Shown in pieces: positions 8,634 through 17,192 of a DNA stretch of 61,597 nucleotides. Position 1 is the first letter of the stretch. Each line of letters starts with the position of its first letter. The notes beneath the pieces are model-generated. The model was not told where the DNA came from. It saw only the letters and a list, made by a program, of their open reading frames with translations, and searched no databases. The translations under genes were made by a program, and so were the position numbers. This stretch comes from Pseudobutyrivibrio ruminis. Lineage in GTDB: Bacteria > Bacillota > Clostridia > Lachnospirales > Lachnospiraceae. The stretch lies in contig SVES01000011.1 of assembly GCA_015057305.1 (NCBI GenBank), positions 6,685 through 68,281 of the forward strand, in the 5' to 3' direction.

Positions 8634-8662
8634 TTGTTTTGAAACAAATTAAATATTAAAAT
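8634..8662 (+). promoter_or_regulatory. Probable promoter of the hybrid kinase gene
   Basis: TTGTTT, 17 bases, TAAAAT. An inverted repeat (AATTTGTT with AAACAAATT, about 8628-8650) overlaps the -35 element and could be a regulator site. Confidence 0.5.
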
Positions 8663-8710
8663 ATCAAAGATAGGTGTTGTGCCTAAATTAAGTAATATGG
8701 GGATTGAATT

Positions 8711-11047
8711 ATGAATTACACCAGTAAATTTATCTATCAATTAGTTATGACCATTGGAATAATATTATATGGATTTATGCTTGGTCTTATGATTTTTGGG
8801 GAGCATATGTTGCCAGATGAGAGAACCTTTACGGACTTTACTTTGATAGACTATTCGAAAGGGTGGCAACGACAGACACCAGAGGGGGACTATGAGCCAA
8901 TAGCAGTGCCAGGACACTACGAATTAACCTCAGAAAACCAGCTTGTTATCTCAAAGACAATTGAAGCACAACAAGAGCCTACACTTTACGTTTCCTTTGA
9001 TTCTGAAAAACAGGATATATATGCTTATGTAGATGATGAGTTGAGGTATAGCTACTCTACAAAGGAAACCAGATTGTTTGGAAGCAATAGCCCAGGGGCA
9101 CTTATGTTTGTTCCTGTGTATTCAACTGACCAGGGGCGTACTCTTACAATTGTACTGGAGGGAAATAATAATTATTCAGGAGTATTAGACAAAATCAGTA
9201 TTGGCAGCCAGTCAGGTATCATTTCGTACCTTTTTGAAAAGGAAAAGCTTACCCTATGCCTGACCTTGTTAATTCTTATGCTTGGATTTATAGCATTCTT
9301 AATTGGAGTGATTGTACAAATAGCCTACAATAAAACCCTTCCTTTGTTTTTTGCAGGCTGGGCTGTGATGTGTGCAGGTTTATGGGCATTGGCAGAATCC
9401 ACAACCAGGCAGTTTATTGCCCCTAATTTCTCCTTGATATCTTATATAACCTATCTCAGTTTGATGCTGCTTCCATTTATTATGGCTATGTATTTTGATA
9501 GGCTGCAGGATGGCCGATACAGAATAATTTATTTGATAGTGTCGGTATTGGAATTGTTTGTAGCTTTCATGGGAATAATATTGCAGTTTTTTAGCAATTC
9601 TGATTTAAGCGGAGTTCTAAAATATGCATTTGCAGGAATAATACTTACAATGGGAATATTTGTAATCACCATTGTTTGTGATTTGATACAGGGAAATGTA
9701 AAAGAAATCTGGCCTGAACTGGTGGGCATAATTGGAGCCCTTATTGCCGGAATAGGGCAGATTGTTGCATACAGAGCCAAGCCTACATCCATGGACAGAA
9801 CCATTATTTTACTTGGTCTATTGTTTTTGATGGTGATGTCTTATATCAGGGCACTAAAAAATGTTAGAACAATGGAAAGAGACATGTTTGCAGCAGTGCA
9901 GGCCCAGGAAGCAAGCTCAGCATTTCTTACCAGAATGTCTCATGAAATGCGCACCCCGATTAATGCAATACTTGGTATGAACAAAATGATTTTAAGGGAG
10001 AGCAAGGAGGATGCCATTCTTGAATATGCAAGAGATGTTAATGGCGCTGGAAATTATCTCCTTGGAATTGTAAACGAGGTACTTGATTTAGCAAAGGTTA
10101 GCGCAGGTAGAATAGAAATCGTAAACGAAGATTATGAGCTAATGGATATGGTGCGAGAATGTTATGCGTTAGTTCGACCAAGGGCAAAGGCAAGTAGACT
10201 TTCATTTGAAGTGGATATGAGTGATGTACTTCCTGCTGAGCTTTGCGGAGATAAAGAGCGATTAATTCAAGTAGTCACCAATCTTCTGACAAATGCAGTA
10301 AAATATACTCCAGAAGGTAGAATAAAGCTTTCTGTAGATGGCAAAATATCTGAAGGGCGTTTGCTGCTTATAATAAGTGTCAGCGATACAGGAATTGGTG
10401 TGGCAAAGGAAAATATACCATATTTATTTGATTCCTTTAGACGTGTGGGTGAGTTTAAAAATTCCAAAATCGAAGGTACTGGTTTAGGACTTACAATTAC
10501 AAAGCAGCTTGTTGAATTAATGAATGGTACAATTAGCGTGGAATCACAGCTTGGCAAGGGCACAACATTTACAGTAATTATACCTCAGGAAATTCGTTCT
10601 GTTGAACCTTGTGGAATCTTTTCTATGGGACCTAACGGTGATAGGCGTGTTGCAGATAGGCATGAAGCATTTGACGTAATTGGAAAGATTCTTGTGGTTG
10701 ATGATGTTGCAATAAACCTAAGGGTATTTTCAATGCTTTTGAATAACACTGATATTACAGTTGATACAGCAATTAGTGGAACAGAAGCTATTGAGAAGAT
10801 AAAAAGAACAAAATATGATATTATATTTATTGACCATTTAATGCCAGGCATGGATGGCATAGAATTGAAGTCAATTATTAATTCATTGGAGGATAATCCA
10901 AATAAGGACACACCACTTGTTATGCAAACTGCCAATGCAGTAGTAGGAGCAAGAGAAGAATACGAGCGTCTAGGCTTCGTTGATTACATTGAAAAACCAA
11001 TCAAAGAAGAAGAGCTCCGCAAGCTCCTACGTAAATATTTGATGTAG
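8711..11047 (+). CDS. Hybrid sensor histidine kinase with seven-helix membrane sensor
   Basis: A 778-residue protein. An N-terminal membrane segment is followed by an extracellular domain (about 35-180), about seven membrane helices (185-390), a HisKA domain with MSHEMRTPINAILG (phospho-acceptor His about 409), a HATPase domain with an N box near NLLTNAVKYTP, and a C-terminal receiver domain (about 658-778). The receiver has DD near its start, the phosphorylated Asp in FIDHLMPGMDG (about 706) and the conserved Lys in IEKPI. An extracellular domain followed by seven helices resembles 7TMR-DISM sensors, which often detect carbohydrates or small ligands. No output protein is adjacent. Confidence 0.88.
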   Translation: MNYTSKFIYQLVMTIGIILYGFMLGLMIFGEHMLPDERTFTDFTLIDYSKGWQRQTPEGDYEPIAVPGHYELTSENQLVISKTIEAQQEPTLYVSFDSEKQDIYAYVDDELRYSYSTKETRLFGSNSPGALMFVPVYSTDQGRTLTIVLEGNNNYSGVLDKISIGSQSGIISYLFEKEKLTLCLTLLILMLGFIAFLIGVIVQIAYNKTLPLFFAGWAVMCAGLWALAESTTRQFIAPNFSLISYITYLSLMLLPFIMAMYFDRLQDGRYRIIYLIVSVLELFVAFMGIILQFFSNSDLSGVLKYAFAGIILTMGIFVITIVCDLIQGNVKEIWPELVGIIGALIAGIGQIVAYRAKPTSMDRTIILLGLLFLMVMSYIRALKNVRTMERDMFAAVQAQEASSAFLTRMSHEMRTPINAILGMNKMILRESKEDAILEYARDVNGAGNYLLGIVNEVLDLAKVSAGRIEIVNEDYELMDMVRECYALVRPRAKASRLSFEVDMSDVLPAELCGDKERLIQVVTNLLTNAVKYTPEGRIKLSVDGKISEGRLLLIISVSDTGIGVAKENIPYLFDSFRRVGEFKNSKIEGTGLGLTITKQLVELMNGTISVESQLGKGTTFTVIIPQEIRSVEPCGIFSMGPNGDRRVADRHEAFDVIGKILVVDDVAINLRVFSMLLNNTDITVDTAISGTEAIEKIKRTKYDIIFIDHLMPGMDGIELKSIINSLEDNPNKDTPLVMQTANAVVGAREEYERLGFVDYIEKPIKEEELRKLLRKYLM

Positions 11048-11065
11048 GATTTAGAGCTTAGATGA

Positions 11066-11234
11066 GCTAGTAATTAACAAGCTATTATATTTCTCAAGGA
11101 GAAAATTTCTTGATTTTCGGAGAAAATCGAGAACATGACGAGCCCATTGCGTTAGCAATTTGCATGGGCGAGTATCCAATTTTTTAGCTCGACGGAGAAA
11201 TCATAATGCTTGTTAATGTAACTAGCGGACTATA
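11066..11234. repeat. Palindromic repeat with internal two-hairpin module (copy B)
   Basis: Outer arms GCTAGTAATTAACAAGC and the mirror of ATGCTTGTTAATGTAACTAGC pair as in copy A. About 70 extra bases sit between them: a 27-base hairpin (11107-11133, triloop GGA) and then GCCCAT-TGC-GTTA-GCA-..-ATGGGC (11142-11169). That inner part resembles the modules at 51167 and 53111. The tail is GCGGACTATAG. Confidence 0.7.
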
Positions 11235-11256
11235 GTAATGAGTAAGGAGGGAAATT

Positions 11257-11499
11257 ATGGCATTTAATCCAGCAGATATATTTAAGATTAAGGGGGCAGC
11301 AGCAAAATTTAATGAGAATCACCCTAAGCTGTTACCATTTTTTAGCGCAGCCCGCACTAAGGCAATGACACCAGGTTCAATCATTGAGATTGCAGTAACA
11401 GACCCTTCTGGTGAAAAAATCGAGACAAACCTTAGAGTGCAAGAGTCAGATATTGAACTGATTAATCTTTTGATTGAAATTGGCGCCAAGGGACAATAG
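11257..11499 (+). CDS. Small conserved-looking cytoplasmic protein of unknown function
   Basis: An 80-residue protein with AAGGAGG seven bases before ATG. It has an N-terminal helical, Ala/Phe-rich part (NPADIFKIKGAAAKFNENHP) and a short beta-rich C-terminal half. No membrane segment, cysteine pair or known motif is seen. It lies 64 bases before the 5'-nucleotidase gene. The good ribosome site and codon use argue that it is real; the role is unknown. Confidence 0.65.
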   Translation: MAFNPADIFKIKGAAAKFNENHPKLLPFFSAARTKAMTPGSIIEIAVTDPSGEKIETNLRVQESDIELINLLIEIGAKGQ

Positions 11500-11562
11500 G
11501 GAATAAATATGGACACCTTTCTGTGTTAGGCTTTAATCAACCTAATATAGGGAGGTGTTTTT

Positions 11563-12459
11563 ATGTTAAAGGATAAGCTTGTTATAGGAATCTCTACCAG
11601 GGCTTTGTTTGATTTGGATTATGAGAATGAATTATTTGTGGAACAAGGCCCTGAGGCCTATGTTGAATACATGGTGGCACATGAAAAATTACCACTGAAA
11701 AAGGGGCCAGCCTTTGGCCTTATACAGTCATTGCTTGCATTGAATACTCTTGGTGAGGAGCAGCTTGTTGAGGTAATTATCATGAGCCAAAACTCTGCTG
11801 ATAGCTCTCTTAGGATTTTTAACTCTATAGAATTCTATGGGCTGGATATCACACGGGCGGCTCTTACCACAGGAAGCTCTATATTGCCATATTTATCAGC
11901 ATACAATATTGATTTATATCTGTCAGTCAATGAGGAGGATGTGGCAAAGGCTACCATTGCAGGGATTGCAGCAGCCACTGTTTTAGCGTCACCAGATGAG
12001 CCTGCCTCAGGCGTGAGCCAGATTAGAATCGCCTTTGATGGTGACTGTGTTCTTTTTAATAGTGAATCAGAAATTGTATACAGACGTGAGGGCTTAGAAG
12101 CATTTGGTGAGCATGAAAAGAGCTGTGCCCTTATTCCGTTGAAGAGAGGTCCATTTGCAAATTTGCTGGTATGGATTTCCAAAATACAGTCCCAGTTTCA
12201 GGATGCAAACAGCTCTCCAATAAGGACTGCAATAGTGACATCCAGATGCGCTCCAGCTCATGAAAGGGTTATACGCACTTTTAGGGCCTGGGGAGTCAGA
12301 ATAGATGAGGCGCATTTTTTAGGAGGAATGGATAAGACAGCAGTGCTTGCCGCCTTTGGTGCCCACATATTTTTTGATGATAATGATGACAATATAAAAG
12401 CAGCCAGCACCGTTGTACTGGCTGCCAAGGTACCTAATTTTTTGCAGGCTGTTATTTAA
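11563..12459 (+). CDS. Cytosolic 5'-nucleotidase (NT5C1-like)
   Basis: A 298-residue protein resembling the cytosolic 5'-nucleotidase I family (Pfam 5-nucleotidase, PF06189). It has an N-terminal part with VIGISTRALFDLDYEN, a core motif RIAFDGDCVLF (about 148-160) consistent with a HAD-type metal and phosphate site, and HIFFDDNDDNI near the C-terminus. The enzyme should remove phosphate from nucleoside monophosphates in the cytoplasm. AGGAGG precedes the start. The gene converges on a thioesterase gene with an eight-base overlap of the 3' ends. Confidence 0.82.
   Translation: MLKDKLVIGISTRALFDLDYENELFVEQGPEAYVEYMVAHEKLPLKKGPAFGLIQSLLALNTLGEEQLVEVIIMSQNSADSSLRIFNSIEFYGLDITRAALTTGSSILPYLSAYNIDLYLSVNEEDVAKATIAGIAAATVLASPDEPASGVSQIRIAFDGDCVLFNSESEIVYRREGLEAFGEHEKSCALIPLKRGPFANLLVWISKIQSQFQDANSSPIRTAIVTSRCAPAHERVIRTFRAWGVRIDEAHFLGGMDKTAVLAAFGAHIFFDDNDDNIKAASTVVLAAKVPNFLQAVI
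12396..12425 (-). terminator. Terminator of the thioesterase gene, inside the 5'-nucleotidase gene
   Basis: Read on the minus strand, GCAGCCAG-loop-CTGGCTGC is followed by TTTTATATT. It lies 27 bases beyond the thioesterase stop and within the last codons of the opposing gene. Confidence 0.7.
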
Positions 12460-12907
12460 ACTCAAAGAATTTTGTATCCAATTCTGGATAAGCCCTTTTC
12501 ATAGAAATAGGTGCTCCTGATTTATTCACGAAGCAGTGGGAAGTTTTTGCTACGGCACGATCTTCCCCAGTTGCTTTATCGTATATACGGTATGCTACAT
12601 CCATTTCGTGACCGTCATATGATACCAGCTTTGTATCAATGACAACAGTCTCGTCAAATTTAACAGGACTTCTATATTCGATAGAGTGGGAGATAATTGG
12701 AGAGCTTATTTCCATATCAAGCATTTGCTTAAAGGAAAGCCCCATTTGCTCCATAAGATCCATTCTTGCATCCTCTAACCAATTAATATAGTTAGAAGTA
12801 TGAATAACCCCTTGAGGGTCAGTTTCGTGATATTTTGTGTGATGCTCAAAAGGGGTAATTTTTATTTGCCTTTTAGCACCCGCTAATTCAATTTCTTTTT
12901 TTGACAT
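12452..12907 (-). CDS. Hotdog-fold acyl-CoA thioesterase (4HBT/YbgC-like)
   Basis: A 151-residue protein with the 4HBT-type signature YHETDPQGVIHTSNYINWLED (the Asp in ETDPQG at the usual catalytic place) and HSIEYRSPVKFDE. AGGAGG precedes the start. It should hydrolyse acyl-CoA thioesters in the cytoplasm. It is transcribed divergently from the butyryl-CoA:acetate CoA-transferase gene, with a shared 127-base control region, which suggests a link to acyl-CoA pools in fermentation. The substrate is not determined by sequence. Confidence 0.85.
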   Translation of the reverse strand: MSKKEIELAGAKRQIKITPFEHHTKYHETDPQGVIHTSNYINWLEDARMDLMEQMGLSFKQMLDMEISSPIISHSIEYRSPVKFDETVVIDTKLVSYDGHEMDVAYRIYDKATGEDRAVAKTSHCFVNKSGAPISMKRAYPELDTKFFEFK

Positions 12908-12964
12908 GAGCTTACCTCCTGATGAATATTTGTAATTATATTATACCACATTCGTATAATCTCA

Positions 12965-12993
12965 TTGAATAGAATTTGGTTTAGTGGTAAAAT
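12965..12993 (+). promoter_or_regulatory. Promoter of the CoA-transferase gene
   Basis: TTGAAT, 17 bases, TAAAAT, 41 bases before the start codon. Confidence 0.6.
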
Positions 12994-13034
12994 GTCATTA
13001 ATTGATAAATTTTTAACGAGCGGAGGTTATTTAC

Positions 13035-14375
13035 ATGGATTTTAGTGCTGAGTACAAGAAAAAGCTTACTACTGCAGCAGAGGCTGTAAAAGTTGTAAAG
13101 AGCGGTGATTGGGTTGACTATGGCTGGTGCACAGGTACACCAGATGCCTTGGACAAAGCTTTGGCTGCACGTACAGATGAACTTACCGACGTAAAGGTTA
13201 GGGGCGGTATCCTTATGAAATTACCTGCTATTTTTGAGCGTGAGGATGCAGGAGAGCATTTTTGCTGGAATTCATGGCACATGGGTGGAATCGAGCGAAA
13301 GCTCATAGCCAGAGGATGCTCATATTATGCACCAATCAGATACTCTGAGCTTCCACGTTACTACAGAGATCATATTGAGCCAAATGATGTTCTTATGATT
13401 GTCACCACTCAAATGGACAACCATGGTTATTTCAATTTTGGACCAAATGCTTCTCACTTAATGGCAGCAGTTGAAAAATCAAAGCATATCATAGTCGAGG
13501 TTAATAAAAACATGCCTCGTTGCTTAGGAGGATTTGAGGAAGGAATTCACATTTCTCAGGTCGATGCAATCGTAGAAGGTGATAATCCAGCAATCCTTGA
13601 AATGGGAGGTGGCGGAGCACCTACAGAAGTGGACAAGGCAGTTGCAAAGCTTATAGTGGAGGAAATTCCTAACGGAGCTTGCTTACAGCTTGGCATTGGC
13701 GGCATGCCAAATACTGTTGGTGCCATGATAGCAGATTCAGACTTAAAAGACTTAGGCGTACATACAGAGATGTATGTTGATGCATTTGTAGACATTGCAA
13801 AGGCTGGTAAAATCAACGGAAGCAAGAAAAATATCGATCGTTTCCGTCAGACATACGCCTTTGGTGCTGGTACTAAAAAAATGTACGATTACATGGATGA
13901 AAATCCAGAGCTTATGAGCGCACCAGTTAACTATACAAATGATATTCGTTCAATCTCAGCACTTGACAACTTTATATCTATAAACAACGCAGTAGACGTA
14001 GATTTATATGGACAAATAAATGCAGAGTCTGCAGGAACAAAGCATATTTCGGGAGCAGGGGGACAGCTTGATTTCGTATTAGGCGCCTACCTCTCAAATG
14101 GAGGAAAGAGCTTTATCTGTCTCTCATCCACATTCACAACCAAGGATGGTCAGGTAAAGAGCCGTATCCGTCCAACCTTGGCAGAAGGCTCAATCGTAAC
14201 AGATACTCGTGCCAACCTCCACTACTTAGTTACAGAGTACGGCAAGGTATGCCTCAAAGGACTTTCAGCATGGGAGCGTGCCGAAAAAATCATAAGCATT
14301 GCCCATCCTGACTTCCGTGATGAACTCATTGCAGAAGCCGAAAAAATGCACATCTGGCGTCGTTCAAACAAATAA
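13035..14375 (+). CDS. but: Butyryl-CoA:acetate CoA-transferase
   Basis: A 446-residue family I CoA-transferase of the butyryl-CoA/4-hydroxybutyrate type. The motif [11 protein letters not shown] holds the likely catalytic glutamate (Glu245), and [15 protein letters not shown] matches the GAGGQxDF CoA-binding signature. It moves CoA from butyryl-CoA to acetate, releasing butyrate and acetyl-CoA, the last step of butyrate formation in many Lachnospiraceae. AGCGGAGG precedes the start. It has its own promoter and terminator. A 4-hydroxybutyrate substrate cannot be excluded from sequence. Confidence 0.88.
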   Translation: MDFSAEYKKKLTTAAEAVKVVKSGDWVDYGWCTGTPDALDKALAARTDELTDVKVRGGILMKLPAIFEREDAGEHFCWNSWHMGGIERKLIARGCSYYAPIRYSELPRYYRDHIEPNDVLMIVTTQMDNHGYFNFGPNASHLMAAVEKSKHIIVEVNKNMPRCLGGFEEGIHISQVDAIVEGDNPAILEMGGGGAPTEVDKAVAKLIVEEIPNGACLQLGIGGMPNTVGAMIADSDLKDLGVHTEMYVDAFVDIAKAGKINGSKKNIDRFRQTYAFGAGTKKMYDYMDENPELMSAPVNYTNDIRSISALDNFISINNAVDVDLYGQINAESAGTKHISGAGGQLDFVLGAYLSNGGKSFICLSSTFTTKDGQVKSRIRPTLAEGSIVTDTRANLHYLVTEYGKVCLKGLSAWERAEKIISIAHPDFRDELIAEAEKMHIWRRSNK

Positions 14376-14383
14376 TTGCACTC

Positions 14384-14413
14384 AAGCCCCTAGGTTCCCC
14401 TAGGGGCTTTTTT
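14384..14413 (+). terminator. Terminator after the CoA-transferase gene
   Basis: AAGCCCCTAGG pairs with CCTAGGGGCTT and is followed by a T run. It merges into the left end of the truncated foldback element. Confidence 0.88.
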
Positions 14414-14748
14414 GCCGCCTCTTTACGTACTGCAACAAATTAACTGCCAGGCCCAGGCCCTGACTTGCACACCTAGTGATACAATTGACGAAGAATTTTA
14501 GATTTTCTTATGCTGCAGGCTGAGCTTTTGTGGGTGTACTTTCGCAGCTTTTACAATTCCCCAAAATGTGCGGCTGAGGCTGACACTTGATTTCTATATT
14601 TAAGAATTCACAAAAATATATGTTGATAGTTGTATTTATACTCCGTTCACTAAGTAGAACTATAAAGAAATATTAGTATGGATGGGCACCGTGGCACATT
14701 CAACATCGTGTTTCAAGTGCCCACTGAAATATAGGGGCGGCAAAAAAG
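14407..14748. repeat. Long foldback element, copy 3, with one arm deleted
   Basis: Bases 14499-14559 are nearly identical to 47876-47937, and about 14630-14727 to 48006-48102, in the same order, so this is the left arm and first tip hairpin of the 47776 element. The right arm is missing: straight after the tip hairpin (GTGGCAC..GTGCCCAC) comes GGCGGCAAAAAAG (14736-14748), the exact complement of CTTTTTTGCCGCC (14407-14419). The loop motif ATCGTGTTTC is at 14705-14714. The 14376-14838 gap holds this element, one terminator and the upstream region of the GH43 gene, and no other gene. Confidence 0.8.
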
Positions 14749-14838
14749 TATCTGGATTTTGAAGTTTTTGTGGTGAAATGGTATGAATAATGGTAAAATA
14801 ATTTAGAAAACTTTAAAATGAAGATAGGGGGAATTTGA

Positions 14839-16389
14839 ATGAAGAGATGGGCAATGGTTGCAATTGTAGCGGCAGTTGCCATTGGTGTGACAGCATGTGG
14901 GCAGCCTAAGGAGGTTGCAGTTGACAAGGAAGATGGCGGTAATCCACTTGTTGCGGACAATCAGAATATTACCTATGGTGGTGACCCTTCGGTGCTGGTG
15001 GATGGGGATACTGTTTATTTGTATACAGGTCACGATGCTTCTACCGATGAGGAGGTTTCTAAGGCTATATACAATATTCCTGAGTACCTTTGTTATTCAT
15101 CAACAGATTTAGTGAACTGGAAAGAGGAAGGTGTAGTTATGTCTATGGCTGATGTTAGCTGGGATAGCAATGATACATCTGCATGGGCATCACAGGTTAT
15201 CAAGCATAAGGATCCTGCTGATGGAAAGGACAAATATTATCTGTACTACTGTAGCTGGGATAAGACAGGTAAACAGTGCATTGGTGTAGCTGTTTCAGAA
15301 TCACCTACGGGACAGTTTGTAGATATTGGGCAACCGCTGGTTAAAAGTACAGTGACAAAGCCTAATACTAGCACCTTCAATGATATTGATCCTACTGCAT
15401 GGGTGGAGACAGACGAGGATGGTGTGGAGCATCGATATCTTGCCTGGGGTAATGGTATGTTTTTTGTTTGCCAGCTAAACGAGGATATGATTTCTGTTAC
15501 TGATGTAAATAATGATGGTAAAATCACCAGTGGAAAGGATGCTCTAGAGGCTGATGTTGTTGTTCGTACAGAAGGCTTAGATACTTATACGGAGGCTCCT
15601 TGGATATATCGTAGAGCTGATGAAAATGGCAATTATTATGGACCATATTATCTGTTTTTTGCCCATCAGTGGAGAGAGTGCATGGCATATGCGACCACAG
15701 ATGATTTGCTTTCAGGAGAATGGTCTGATACGGTAAAAATTATGAATCCGACTGCTACTTCAAATACAAATCATATGGCGGTATTTGATTTCAAGGGAAA
15801 GACGTATTTTGTTTACCATAACGGTTCATTGCCAGGAGGAAGTGGATATCGTAGAACTCCATGTATAGTGGAGTTGAGCTTTAATGATGATGGCAGCATT
15901 GATTTGTTTGAGGAAAGTGCCGCTGGTATTTCTGGTAAGACAACATCTATCACCAATATGGAGAAAAAGGTAATTAGCCACGAAGCTTTTATAAATTCGG
16001 TGGCAGATTCCGATTATCCATATAAGGATGTGGCGATAGGCATAGATTTGCCTGGTACTGAAGGCACAGCTGATGGTGAGTGGGTGCTTAGACCCGGAAA
16101 GGCTGATGGAGCAAATGAAGCTTATGTATCCATTGAGTCAGAAAACAAGCCAGGGCTTTATATAACAGCAAATTCTGACGGAACAGTTACACTTTGTCAG
16201 GATACTAAGGCAAGTGAAGTCTCAGCAGCTACACAGACCTTTAAAACTGTGGAGGGCTTGGCAGACAAAAATGCCATAAGCTTTGAAAGTGTAAGCCAAC
16301 CAGGTAAATATCTCACATTGGTAGATGGCAATCTAAGTCTGACCGATGGAAAGGATAAAGATAATTCCACATTTTTATGTAGTAATTAG
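14839..16389 (+). CDS. Secreted GH43 lipoprotein with C-terminal AbfB-like domain
   Basis: A 516-residue lipoprotein: signal peptide with lipobox VTAC (Cys20), then a five-bladed GH43 propeller. The three acidic sites fit: DPSVLVDGDTVYLYTG (general base), DIDPTAW (pKa modulator) and EAPWIY (general acid). The C-terminal ~130 residues contain ISFESVSQPGKYL, resembling the arabinofuranose-binding AbfB/CBM42 fold. It is likely an alpha-L-arabinofuranosidase or beta-xylosidase acting on arabinose-bearing xylan or arabinan at the cell surface. A weak match to the arabinan-locus operator (TTTAGAAAACTTTAAA at 14803) lies upstream. It sits apart from the main arabinan locus. Confidence 0.8.
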   Translation: MKRWAMVAIVAAVAIGVTACGQPKEVAVDKEDGGNPLVADNQNITYGGDPSVLVDGDTVYLYTGHDASTDEEVSKAIYNIPEYLCYSSTDLVNWKEEGVVMSMADVSWDSNDTSAWASQVIKHKDPADGKDKYYLYYCSWDKTGKQCIGVAVSESPTGQFVDIGQPLVKSTVTKPNTSTFNDIDPTAWVETDEDGVEHRYLAWGNGMFFVCQLNEDMISVTDVNNDGKITSGKDALEADVVVRTEGLDTYTEAPWIYRRADENGNYYGPYYLFFAHQWRECMAYATTDDLLSGEWSDTVKIMNPTATSNTNHMAVFDFKGKTYFVYHNGSLPGGSGYRRTPCIVELSFNDDGSIDLFEESAAGISGKTTSITNMEKKVISHEAFINSVADSDYPYKDVAIGIDLPGTEGTADGEWVLRPGKADGANEAYVSIESENKPGLYITANSDGTVTLCQDTKASEVSAATQTFKTVEGLADKNAISFESVSQPGKYLTLVDGNLSLTDGKDKDNSTFLCSN

Positions 16390-16398
16390 TGCAAAATG

Positions 16399-16433
16399 GG
16401 TTTCTAGCTTGTTAATTGCTAGAAACCTTTTTT
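16399..16433 (+). terminator. Terminator after the GH43 gene
   Basis: GGTTTCTAGC and GCTAGAAACC form a perfect 10-base-pair stem followed by six T. Confidence 0.92.
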
Positions 16434-16439
16434 ATCCCC

Positions 16440-16468
16440 TTGCACGCAACCTAATTTTGTATTATTTT
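16440..16468 (+). promoter_or_regulatory. Promoter of the LytTR/AgrC-like pair
   Basis: TTGCAC, 17 bases, TATTTT. The -10 ends seven bases before the ATG at 16475, so the transcript could begin at or next to the start codon. No Shine-Dalgarno sequence is seen in that interval. Confidence 0.4.
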
Positions 16469-16474
16469 ATATTC

Positions 16475-17179
16475 ATGATAAACGTTTGTATTGTGGAAGA
16501 TGAGCTAAGTCAGGCTGAGCTTCTTAAGGGATATATAAATAAATATGGAAACAAAAGAAAGCAGCAGTTTTCTATTGTTCATTTAGATGATGGCATTGAT
16601 TTGGTTGATGAATACCAGGGTCAGTACGACATCATTTTGCTGGATATCCAAATGAAGCATTTGGACGGAATGGCTGCCGCTGAAAAGATTCGAAAAGTAG
16701 ACTCTGAGGTTATCATCATTTTTATTACATCAACTGTTCAATACGCAGTGCAGGGGTATGCGGTTGATGCCTTGGGCTATGTGCTAAAGCCAGTTCCCTA
16801 TACTCAGTTCGAGCAGCTTTTTGATAAGGCTATTACAAGAGTGCAAGCAAGACAACAGCATATCTATATCAAGGTATCCGTTGATGATAAGCAGATAAAG
16901 CTTGATTGTGATACTATTTCCTACATAGAAAGCCAACGTAATAACGTTATTATTCATTCTGAGGATAAGGATTATACTACTATTGGCCCCCTTAAAAGAT
17001 TTGATGAGATGCTTATGAACCATGGCTTTAGTAAATGCCATAATGCATATCTTGTGAATCTTTCCTATGTGGAGGCCATTCAAAAGGAAGAGGTGCTTCT
17101 TACCAATGGTCCTAGTCTCCCTATTAGTAGAGCTAGAAAAAAAGAATTTATGGCTGCCCTGACCGAAGATATTTTGTAA
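16475..17179 (+). CDS. LytTR-family response regulator (AgrA/LytR-like)
   Basis: A 234-residue response regulator. The start at 16475 is chosen because the receiver domain begins there (MINVCIVEDE); the 43 in-frame codons upstream overlap the previous gene and its terminator. The receiver has the acidic pair ED, the phosphorylated Asp in IILLDIQM and Lys in YVLKPV. A LytTR DNA-binding domain follows (about 130-232), with YIESQRNNVIIHS and FSKCHNAYLVNL. It pairs with the sensor kinase 13 bases downstream. LytTR proteins often control virulence-like, bacteriocin or envelope genes; the target here is unknown. Confidence 0.88.
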   Translation: MINVCIVEDELSQAELLKGYINKYGNKRKQQFSIVHLDDGIDLVDEYQGQYDIILLDIQMKHLDGMAAAEKIRKVDSEVIIIFITSTVQYAVQGYAVDALGYVLKPVPYTQFEQLFDKAITRVQARQQHIYIKVSVDDKQIKLDCDTISYIESQRNNVIIHSEDKDYTTIGPLKRFDEMLMNHGFSKCHNAYLVNLSYVEAIQKEEVLLTNGPSLPISRARKKEFMAALTEDIL

Positions 17180-17192
17180 ACAGGAGAGAAAT

